Assembly (NCBI GenBank): GCA_036768485.1 | Contig: JAVLUZ010000164.1 | Location: forward strand, 186,001-250,000 | Origin: Mermis nigrescens | Lineage: Eukaryota; Nematoda; Enoplea; Mermithida; Mermithidae | Reading direction: 5' to 3' | DNA length: 64,000 bases | Position numbers and translations under genes: made by a program | Shown here: piece after piece, positions 42,501-54,500 of the stretch | Numbering within the stretch: the stretch's first letter is position 1 | Layout of the letters: every line of letters begins with the position of its first letter | Notes under the pieces: model-generated | The model's database searches: none | Seen by the model: the letters and a program-made list of their open reading frames with translations, nothing else | What the model was told of the DNA's origin: nothing

Positions 42501-45500
42501 TGTAATATGATACGCATCTGTGTACATACTACGTCTTGTATGCTAAAACTGCGCTTTTCGACCTTGAGTTATGAATGTACTATGGCCACTTTTTAGGTCT
42601 TTATCAATAAAAAATAGAAAAAGCCCCAATGAGGTGCGAAGCGCCAGCTAATTTAGATATTTTCATGTTTTCAAGTAGACTTTGCGGTTTTTTAATGATA
42701 GATACATAAAATGTTAATATGTACGTACAAAAAACTCTTTTGTCATTCCTACCTTTTAAAATAGAATTTTCAAGCGTTGCAAAGGCAAACATTCCATTCT
42801 ATTCTATGATAATGAAGTCAAGTTCACAGAGGCGGATTCAAGAGGGGCGGGGGAGGCGGCCGCCCCATCAACCCAAAAAGTTCGCGAGATAAAGAATGAA
42901 TATATAATTTGCAATGATTTCGTCCGTGATCATAATTTCTAAAATTTTCGTGCTGGATAATACCTATTAATGACATTTATTTACTATCTCAAGCCATTTT
43001 TCGCTCATGCAATAGGCTTCAAAATAATTTTAGAGCGGAAAGCTAAGCAACCACTTTTTGGAGCAGGACATCACCTTTTGGAGCTGGACCACAATCTTTT
43101 AAAGCAGAACAACCATACCAGGGCGTGGAGGGTTTGGGGGGTATCGCTACCCCCAGAATTTAATTTTTGAATTTTTTGTCTTTTTTCTCGCAATTTTTTG
43201 ATGCCAATGGATAGTGCTCGATGAGAAACGTTGAAAAATGGTGTTTTTCGCCATACCACCATTTTTGAGGCCATTTTCTGACCTTTGGAAAAATCTTGCA
43301 CCCCCAGAACTTTGGTGCCGCCCACCTATGAGGAGAACAACCACTTTTTGAACCCGCCAACCACTTTTTGGAGCTGGACTGCAACATTTTGAAGCCGATA
43401 TACATTTTAAGCCGGACAACCACTTTTTTAAGCAGGACAATCACATTTTGTAGATGGACAACCACTTTCTGGAGCTGTACAACCACTTTTTCGAGCAGGA
43501 CAACCACTTCAAGGAGCTGGACAATCCTTTTTCTCAAGCTGGACAACCACTTTTTTTAGCCGGACAACCACTCTTATAAGAAGGAAAACCACTTTTCAGA
43601 GCTGGACCAAGCAAGACTTTTAGAAATTTTTGACGCTCCGTGTCAAATGCTACAAATACAGGAAATCGAGCAGTAAATCAAGCTTCTAGACGTCCTTCCG
43701 CCTAAATTTCACATCTTTTACGGCGCTTCGTGCCGCATTTTCGCTAAAGTCGAAGAAATTTTAAGATTTTTCACACAAAATTATTGAAATTTTTTAAAGA
43801 ATGTTGCGTTAAACGTGATTTCAAATAAAAGTAAACAACGTTAAAAGCCAAAAAACGCTCTTTGGCGCGCGAAGGGCAAAGTTTTGTACCTATTTTTTTA
43901 CTCTTTTGGAAAAGATGGTGTACCGCCCCCTTAGGAATATCCTAGATCCGCCTATGCATGTTCAGACTTTTATCAGATAAACAGTCTTCAAATTAGTAAA
44001 TCAGCGTATAGCATTTTGGTAATAAAATACTCTAAAAGACCATGCAAATAATTTTACCGTATGGTGTCAAAACTGGCTCAGCGTGCTCGAGGACAGTAGG
44101 CTGACAGATTCGCACTTCACACGGATTGATCAGACCTGGCTGACTCACCACTTCGATCCTTTCAATGGCCAACAAATCAGCCACATGGCTCGCATCCGCA
44201 GGTGAAGGACTACAATAGAATCTCAGAATACAATCGGACAGTGTTTTTTCGTGTTCGGCAAAGACTTTTCGGGAGAACCGTCTTTGTACATGTACAAAGA
44301 TTTTCGGGAACACAAAAACTGCAAAAACAGGTTTGAAATTCGCAAAAATTTTCGGCGCTCGCCGAAACGAGTAATTGTGTGTTCTATATATCTTTATAAT
44401 GTCAGAAATTGCATTTTGAAAGGAAAAATGTCAAATTTTTAGGCGCTTCGCGCCGAGCCGTTTTGAGACGATTATTAGTGATTTTTGCCCTCAGAAACCC
44501 AGAAATTCGCTAAAATACACTACCAAACGCGAACAACTCCGTTTTAGCCACACTAAAATCGCTACTGTACCATATTATAGTACCCAAAAATTTGTGTGTA
44601 CAAAATGTACAAAGACTTTTAGGGACCATCTTTGTACATGTACAAACGGACCTTGTACAAAAAACACTGCAATTGAAGCACAATGGACATACAATTAGCA
44701 CTTATAAAGGTTGATTCCTGCCAGAATTACAAGGCTAATATTTGAAATAACGTTGCATATTTTGTTTGTACGAAAGTCGTGAGAGCAGTGAAGTCGAACC
44801 AAATCACCGAAACTAAATGCAAAAACAAATCATTCGAATTCGTCATACACGCTAAGGTTTCTTTTCATAATACAAACAAACTTACCTATAAGTTAACCTT
44901 TGACATATAAACTAAAATTATGGCTTATTCTCAAGCCAGTTATGTCTTTGTCGTCGAATGCATTTGAATCTCACTCTTGACATCAATGATATTCACAAAA
45001 AAACAAACACAAAAAAATGAAAAAATCAATGAAAAGAAGCTGTTTATCAATTGAAGTAAAATTAGGCAGCATTCAACGACTGAAAGTACTTACATCATCT
45101 TATTCTCCGCTGATGTGTCCGCTTGTTGAGCAGTAGGCGTCGAAGGCGGATTCGCAGTGATGGGCACATCGAGTTTTTGACTCAGTGCACTGACTGGAGT
45201 AACGTTCTGACCAGTACTCACATTCTCCTTTTGCTTACAGGAATCAATTTGTTCAGTGATAAGTTTGAACCAGCTAAACGGCAGGACAAGGCTTTTAGTA
45301 CTCAGATGTAGAATAATTGCGAGCAAAGAATAATATAACGATAATTAAAACTTGAGCTTTTGGGCCACAATGACCTCAGAAACTGGTATAAGCCGTAAAT
45401 AGCGCTATAACTACGTTACTACACCGTTTCCAGTCAAATTTAAGCACTTTTGAAGAAGTTTTTCAAATTTCATCCGTTTTTGCCTTCATTTTGCCTCATT

Positions 45501-48500
45501 TTCGGCATAAAATTTCCCATTTTTCCATTCTATGAGTCTAGACCCCAACCCGTTCCCCCCAAAGTGCATGTCTGCGTTGCTACTAGCTCTTACATACTAT
45601 CATTATCTGAATAAAGTGATTTACAAGCACACACGCATGAATTACTCTTGGATGCTATGAATCATAAACTTAGAATTCAAATGACTTCTAAGCAATATCA
45701 AAATTTTGGTTATCTGCTATTAAAGAGCCTGCATCTTCACAGAAATTCACAGTTTATGCACGCTTAGAAGATCGGTGCGAAGAATGCATAAGATTGATTA
45801 GTAGAAGTCCGAGCATCAAATCGAGGCTTTTCCACAAGCGAAGTGAGAGTGACCGAAAATAAGACAGTTAAAGACAAAAGCACAAAAAATACGACGAATT
45901 AAAGTTATTAAAAATCGCCGGAATTAGGAAAACCTTGAACAAATGCTAAAAACAGATAAGAGCAGCCAGCATACAATCTCGAGTCGACGACGCACACGAA
46001 AAATATTTGAAACGAAATGAGTTTCGCTCCGAACTCACAGAAGGAATGAAATAACGCTTCGATTACCCCGCTTTATAACTAGACTAATATTTCTGAATAC
46101 GGCTGAACCAAGAATGATCAAAGAGCAAGGAAACAATGTTATTTTAATGATGGGAGAAAAAAATTTAATTGATAAAAAAGCTGTTTTAATGCGTACCTTA
46201 TTCCCAACTGTTGTACAGTAGCTTGTCTGACGTTAGTGGTCGAATGAAAGCGCTGCATTTTACTAGTGAGTACAGTAATCCCAGAACGTAAAATATGCTT
46301 AGTAAAGCAGCTGGCGTTATTAGGCAGAAGGAGAAATGGCCCACAAATACGAAATAAGCTCAAAAATCTACCAAACAGACGGAACCTTGATTGATGACCA
46401 GGCAAAAGGGCGGAAAAACGCGACCGCATCATTAGGACACGCGTCGAATCACAAACGCAAACTGTGTTTGCCTTAGCATAAGATTAGCACGCGTGTGGTA
46501 TTGAATTATGCGAAAAAACAAAAAAAAATTGAGGAAAGTTTTTCGAAATATCGAATAAGCGGAGAAATTTCGTTATTTGCTATCATAGACGACTATTCTG
46601 TAGATGTTGCTTGCGCAGCTAGCCGCTCGGCTTATTTGCTAAACGCGTAATTGACAAATAATACTTTTAAGGGATAAAACGTTGGACTAGAAAAGAGTTT
46701 GTCGCAGGAGCTTCAAGAATTTACGCGCATAGATACAGTAGGCCACGGAGCGAAATCGCATGATTTGATACACACCGTGCACTGCTTATAATCTAAGACG
46801 TTTAATACGAAGACTAAATTGTTAGCTTTGCGTCAAACCGGCCGCGGAAAAACAGCAGCTTTGCATTAAGCACAGTCACGCACGACATAAATCTTAGGTC
46901 TGCAAAGGGTGAGCGGAAAAAACATAAATGGCGTTGAAGTTTAAAAACACAGTAAAACAAAAAGAATATGGGAATCCGCCTCTTCCTCACTACGATTTCT
47001 TAATCCACGAGCATAAATGTACAGCACTGGAATTGCGGTGAATTTCCTAAAAATTCCGAACTTTTAAAGGAACTGCATTTCTTAATACTTCGATTATGCT
47101 TGCTTAGTCTATTTTCTATTTACCTAAAATTATTTGCTAATTCAAACTTGAACAAAAGATTTTGCGACTAATGACATTGAACGAATATGGCAAAAAAAGG
47201 AAATATGTACCACGCCAGAAGCATACAAGAATTAATACCTACATACCTTTGTTTGAGTATACAAGTAACAGGGGATGAAAGGTTGTAAAGCAAGAAAATT
47301 TTTGACTTCCTTTTTGGCCTTTTCTGGTCAAAAACTAGACTTTTTTGCCACTATTTTGCCTCATTTCTCAAAAAAATTTTCGATTTTTCTCTTGGAATAT
47401 AAAAGTTCCTCGACCAGAACCATCTCGTAGACCATTGAAAATAATGGCATGGTTTATGCAATTATGTGTAAATGCATGACGGCACGCGTGAGCGCAATTA
47501 TTTAATTTGCTTTAGTGTCCATGGAACGCATGCGTATCCGCTGTATAATGGACGAAAATAGAAAATTTCCTTCATAAGTGCTTGAAATTGACCGGAAATT
47601 GTGGAATACCGTAGTTTTAACGCCATTTTAGCATTTTATACCAGATTTTTGAGGTCATTTTAGCCCCAAAAGGCCTCACTTTCCACCCAGTGTTTTTTTG
47701 TACAAGGTCCGTTTGTACATGTACAAAGATGGTACCCAAAATTCTTTGAACATTTTGTACATGCAAATTTTTGTGTACTATCATATGGTACAGCAGCGAT
47801 TTTAGTGTGGTAAAACATGGTTTTTCGACCTTTGGTAGTGTATTTTAGCTAATTTCTGGGTTTCTGTCGCCAAAAATTGCTAAAAATTGTCTCAAAACGG
47901 CGCGAAGCGCCGAAAAATTTGACATTTCTCCATTCTAAATGCAAATTCTGCCATTTTAAAGATATGCAGGACAAGCAATTACTCATTTCGGCGCGAAGTG
48001 CCGAAAATTTTGAGAATTTTACACCTTTTTACAGTTTTTGTCTCCCCAAAAATCTTTGTACATTTTGGACACACTAATTTTTGAGTACTATAATATGTAT
48101 GGTACACTACTCGCCACGAATGTTTACGCTTTAGTAAGCTTCTAGATCTTGTTAGGGTTATATCTTTAACACATCGTTCCTATTTCCGCCCACGCACGAC
48201 TGACGTAGCGATTTTTGTGTCGTAAAAAAGAGTTGTTCAACTTGTGTTAGTGTATTTTAGCTAATTTCTGTGTCTCTAAGGGCAAAAATCACTCCGAAAA
48301 AGTTGACATTTTCCCTTTTGAAATGCAATTTCTGCCATTATAAAGATATATAGAACATACAATTACTCATTTCGGCGCGAAGCGCCGAAATTTCTGCGAA
48401 TTTCAGACCTGTTTTGCGATCTTTGTCTTCCAAAAATCTTACTACATGTACACAGACGGTGCCGAAAAGTCTTTGTACATCGGGAAAAATCTTTGCCGAG

Positions 48501-51500
48501 TACAAAAGAACCACTCTTTCCACCCCCCCCAAGATCGAACATGCCCTCCATCTCTGCTCATGACCTACCCCCACCCGTTCCAGGAAGTCCTTTGACTCTG
48601 AAAAACCTGAGCGCGCCCATGCAGGAATGTATAGCAAACGCAAATCAAGAAAAAAGTTGCTGACAAATAAAGATCATAGGTGTCGTACATGCACGCGGTC
48701 AAAAGCTCTGGGAGGGGCAAACCGAATTTCCTGAGGGGGCGGGGGGTGAATGAGTAATGTTTCACCAATTTGACGTCAAATTTTTTTACTTAATTCGTCG
48801 TATTTTATTTTTTATCAATATTTATGCTTAAATTTGCTTGGTGCTCAAAATAATGGAAGACAAGTGTATGGATAAATGAATTGAATAGTCTATCATTGAA
48901 ATTACACTGTCAGACGTCATTTGACGTTTTTCATGGTTCGCAATCGGTTTTGTTCCAAAACGACCTGAGTGGTGTATGCTTGTGAAAAGTCCTGGTAGGG
49001 GATATCCCGCATACCCCCAGTGTGCATGTGTGACAGGTGTGCTAACATAATCAAATGATATAAACAGCTTAGAAACTTACTGCTTCTTTTCACTGGCCGT
49101 CTGCGCAACAAGCTCGTAAATTTGAGGACCCTGAGCAGGCGTACTTACGATGAAGAAGGCCTTTTTATCTAAAAGATGTATTTATATGTATGTATCTTTT
49201 TTTGCCTTTTTATTTGAAAAAACGTATTTACCGTTTTGTATTTATATGTATGTATCATGTTTTTGCCTTTTTATCGGAAAAAAATATTTATCATATATTT
49301 TTTAAGTGCCTATGAATTTTTATCACTTAATGATTAAAAATCGTATTAGTTATAACCATACAAGCACAGCATGAGAATTCTGAGGGTAGGGTAGTTGAAA
49401 TTTTAAAGTGTCTTTATCGGCCTAAATAAAAATGGTGGGTACGCGTCAAAAACATCGGTTTTCGGCGTTTCTAACGATGCTCTATCATTTTAGAGCATAA
49501 AAACGAAGAAACTCGAAATAATCGGAAAAATCGAATAAATTGGTACGATGTATAGTAAAGACATGAGTATATGGCGCAAAGCGCCGAAAATTACACTCTT
49601 TTGAACAGATGCAAGCTAAAACCGCTTAAAAAAGCACGTAGGGTTATAATTGAGCTGATTTCCTCGATATGAACAGAAATTCAGTAAGAACTCAACGGAC
49701 CACTGTCTTTTTGAACAAAAACTTAAATCTTTTTGTACAATCTGAAATCGACCAAAAACTGTTCATATTTTGTGTACAAAGATTGCTCCAAAAATCTTTG
49801 TACGAGCCTCAAAATCTTTGTCCCGTACAAAAATAAAAAACACTGCAACGGAACAAAACAAATCCACTATATGCACATACATAGTACTGTCCTCTAAAAA
49901 ACTCACTCCTTACTTTTCGTGCGATTACATTTTACACATAACCAAAGGCCTCTGGTTTTCGGGCTTATGATCGTGGCACCATGGCCAAATACTCCACCAC
50001 TCACTTTGTTAAATATTCCATCGTTATCTCAATATTTTTAGAAAATTGCAACTTGGAGAAAATTCACTCATACCTAAAAACCCATCGTGTACAAAAAAAC
50101 CATTTTTTCGAAAATTTTTTTCTTGAGTTTGATCACGCATCTAACCGAGTGTATGAGTCTTATGACGTAACAACGAAGCAAAGAGCGTGGTAAACAAATC
50201 TAAGTATGTATAATAATCTTCTCGAAATGTAAAGTAATTTTAAGAAAAATTTCCTCAGGAACCGTTTTGTCACCTTGAAAACCCCAAGCGGTCTTTAACA
50301 ACTGGCTTTTAAGCGTTGTCAGAAAGACTCTTTTTTCTGAAACGTGCAATGCGCTTAAACTTTTCTGTTACTAATTACAGCTATTTAAGTCCTTAGCAAA
50401 GTACATGCAAAAGCTGGATACTGCAAGTCAAGTCAAATGTGAGTCAAGTTAGAGGGTGGGTTTTCTAGGATATGCGAATACTCTTGGGCAACGATTGCAG
50501 AAAATCAGCAAATGATGTCACACGTCTTCCTATGTTGTTTCAAAAACAGGGTCAAACGTTATACAAAGTACTCCTCTAGATGATATCTAAACAAATACAT
50601 GGGCACAGGGTCAACAGGGGTCAAGTGGCTTGACCCTGGCGGTTGAGCAGCGCCGCAACCCTGCACTGCAGGGGAAACCGGACCAACCCCGCAAGATGTC
50701 GAAAATTTGTAGGAAATAATGAGGCAAATTGAAGGCCGGAAATGGATGAAAATTGAAAATTTTCATCAATATTGCTTGAAATTGATCAGAAATGTTGAAA
50801 TAATGTAGTTTTAACGCTATTCTAGGATTTATGCAACTTTTGAGGTCATTTTGGCCCAACGAAGCTCCATTTACCGCCCTCCCCAAGATCTACCATGCTC
50901 CGCATCTGACACCATGACCAACCTCGTAGGTCCAGGGAAGTCATTTGACCCTGAAAAAACCGAGCGCCCATATATGCATGAATCGAAATCTTGTAAAACG
51001 AATTAAAGAAAACTAAAAAAATTAAAACAGAAAAGGCCAAGGAAATAAATTGAATATAGATGGCGATTTAAAGCTAAGAAAAAGACAGGCGATGAAAATT
51101 GAATGCAAAAATTACATCGAGCTCACCAGTTGCTACGTTTTTAGCTATCATGCCACTTAATTTGAGCAAAGGGCAGTGCGTAAACTTGATATCTTCTTTG
51201 CTGGACACCAAATTGACGTTATGGAATTTCAGGCTTAATTTGTGACCATCCGAATTGCGAGTCAGCAAAATTAGCATATCCTCCATGAGCACGACGTGAA
51301 GATCGACGACCTATGAGGAGCACGGCGCGAATATCGTTGTTTATAATTTAGTATCAGAATATATTATATTATCAGAATACGCTTGCTTAGAAAAAATAAG
51401 TTTATATAACTAGACCTAAACTTTCAAAAAACTTATTTTTTAAGCTTAACTTTCTCTAAAGCAAAATTATCAAGAAATAAAAAAGATTCAATAGAGCATG

Positions 51501-54500
51501 TACTACGTACATGCGTAGACAAGTTCATATAGTTATGTAAGTCAGACTAACAAAATATACCTTATTTTTGGCAAGTCGCCAAGTCAACGGACCATCGTGA
51601 ACGAGGTTCTTCACTCGCAGATCCAAACTTTTGTACAATTTCGTCACCGGATGAGACATCCGGTCAAATTCTTTGGTATCCAAACGCCTTTGCAGTTCGT
51701 CAAGGCGCCTGTTATTTTCTGAGATTCTTTTCGCCGTATTCACTGCATCCAAAATGCGTTTTGATTTTTCGACGCAACGCTTCAGATTGTCGAATTCTTC
51801 GCTGGGTTCTGCGACAGAGAAACCAGGATTGCCGAAAAGGAAATTTGTGTTCAAAATAGTTGTTATACCAAATAATATAATATAAACATACCGAAGTATT
51901 ATCATATTATGTAGATTCGCACATGAACACTGAAAGTATAGGGGTATCTCCTATAAGGACTTTTGAATGGCATTACCCCCTGAAGGCCGTTTTAGCACCA
52001 AACCTATGTATTGCTTGCTCGAACCATGAAAAAGTGTCAAACGACATCTATCTAGCATTATAATTTCCAGTACAAATAATTATATTTCGAACAGTAGAAT
52101 GTTCAGTTCGTTCATGCGGACAATTTTCTTATTAATTTGTATATATTTAATGTTTCACATCATTTTATCGTCCTTATTGTGATTTGTTTTTATGCAAATT
52201 TATCCACTAAAATTCACGAAGAATAAAATGCAACGGATTGAGTATAAAAATTTGACATTCAAAAGGAAAAGTATCCACTTACCCCCAAGAAACTCGGTCT
52301 ACCCTCCCTGTCCGCAGTATGTACATAAGATTAGATTATATCGTTATCACTACAAATATCTAAATAACGTAAGCATAAAAATCATCATGTACTTATATAT
52401 AAAGCAAGAAAATCTTAAGCATTTCCTATTCTAATTAAAGGTCGGCGTTTCATTGGAATTTTTCATAAAAAAACAATAAAACTCAACGCTTTTCGTCAGG
52501 CCCGAATGATTTTTTTACAACAAAGAACAGTGTCGCAAAATCGAAAATTGAAAACGGCGAAAGGAAAATGAAAAATCGGCGAAGCCTTGCACAAAGTACA
52601 ATCCAATTCTGCAAAAAAACCGGCGAATCCTACGTTTTTATAACAGAAAAAACGCCAATTTTTGCCCAGCTGGCCAAAACCGGCGAATATTCGCCGGTTT
52701 CCGACGAAGTTGCACTATTGTCAATGATGACCCATCCAGTTCAATTAGTTGAATATTTTGCTGACAACTTTGATAAAATCAGAAGGAGCTGATACATAAA
52801 AAGTGCTTTATTGCACTTTACCACCAAATTTGAAGTTTCGTTGAAGCATCTCCTTACGGGTTTGACAGATTTTTATATTTATTATATTTCTGTTTTATAC
52901 GTATGCGAATGAGGGAACAATTCAAAACCAATTTGTCCGACTTTATTTGAAATTTAAAAACGGATTAGTTTAAATCCATGCTTAGATTGTGGCCTTGGAA
53001 ATACAATTTTGCAGCACAAGTAGCAGTTAAATTTCTCTTATTGGTCATTCAATCGAGCAAGACTTTGTTAGTCAGTTGCACGAAAGTAAGTTTTCAATTT
53101 TCTTCACAAAGACTCTGCACTCATGACAGTTTTTTAGCGCCAAAAATATATCATCTCAATAATACAGAATATTAAACATAAACAAAAATTAAAAAAGGGT
53201 TGAGAAAGAATTTAACGAGCAAATTGTTAATTCGACAATTAAATATGAGAATTGTCGCGGCCATCATGTTCTTGGGGGTTTGACCCCCCCCCAGAGAGGC
53301 AACTGACCCCTCCCTCGCAAAATGGCCGCGATGCGACCCCAGAATTGTCAATTTTCCCAAAAATCGTATAACGTGTGCCTTTTAAAGTAATTTTAGCTCT
53401 TTTTTGGCTTAAGAAGTTTCAAATTTTCGGCGCTTCGCGCTTTTGACCATATTTTGTTCAATTTAACCGATTTTTTAAAAATTTTTCGAAATTTTTTATT
53501 CTTGTATTGTAGCAAGAACGAGCATTGCTCCAAACGCCAAAAACAGAGTTTTTGACGCGTACCCATCGTGTTCTAGCCCAAAAAGGCACTTTGTAAAAGT
53601 TTTTTAGCCTGACCCCCAGAATTCCCATGCTGTACATGTATGGTCGCGACCTAGTCGCTGTTAATTAACAGATTTAACTTAAAAATCAAATCATACCATG
53701 AGTATGCTTAGCGATCGTTTCCAATAAGAGCGGATATTTGGTCAACCTTTGCATCTCCATAGGAAGCATATCTTTTAGCTGCAGCTTTCTACATATGACA
53801 CTGGATTCAGCTTCCTGAGACAACTCATATGAAGGGGTGAGAAGTTATTTATTAAATGAGTGAAAAAACCACCTGAAGAAATTGCAAAAATTTAGGATCT
53901 TTCTTTTGTCTGATCTTCAATACTTCCAAAGCGTGTTGCTGATTTTGACAAAATGTTGCGACAGCACTTTTGAATCTTTCACCAGATTGACCATCGAACT
54001 GCATTCAGACAAAAAAATATTTATGTATATTTTGCAGATATGTATTTCATTTAGGAACATTATTTTTAACGAGCTCAAAACTATTCTTTCAAATTTTTTT
54101 TATTGCCGTACGTAAGTACATATATAGTATTCCTAAATAATTACAATGTGACCAAAAACCTTGCACCTTCTCGAACAACTAAATTTATTGCAGCCAGCTT
54201 TCTCATAACGCTCAAATTGAACCAAAAAGTCGATTTTTTTAAAATTAAAATAAGGTAAACGGTATATCAAAAGCTCAAGAGACCTCCCCATAAAATTAAT
54301 TATAAGGCGTTAAAAAGATATCAATGTATTTTTACAGATTGGTTTACATCAGGATCCTCACAGTGAGTGCTAAACTAAAAAATCAGGCACAATTTATCGT
54401 TTGAATATATTCGAGTCCGAATATTATTTTGTGACCTGTTCTTGCAGAAATGCATTGACCGGTATCACGAAGCCTAGTCAAAACTTCAAATGTGTTGGTG

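Noticed and set aside
43160..43546. Minus-strand leucine-zipper-like protein
   Set aside because: It is generated by the 30-bp tandem repeat and continues directly into a MITE; no splice or start context.
46139..46432. 97-codon frame on the minus strand between RhoGEF2 exons
   Set aside because: Exons 49081 and 45273 join directly in phase within the PH helix, leaving no room for it, and it has no recognisable motif.
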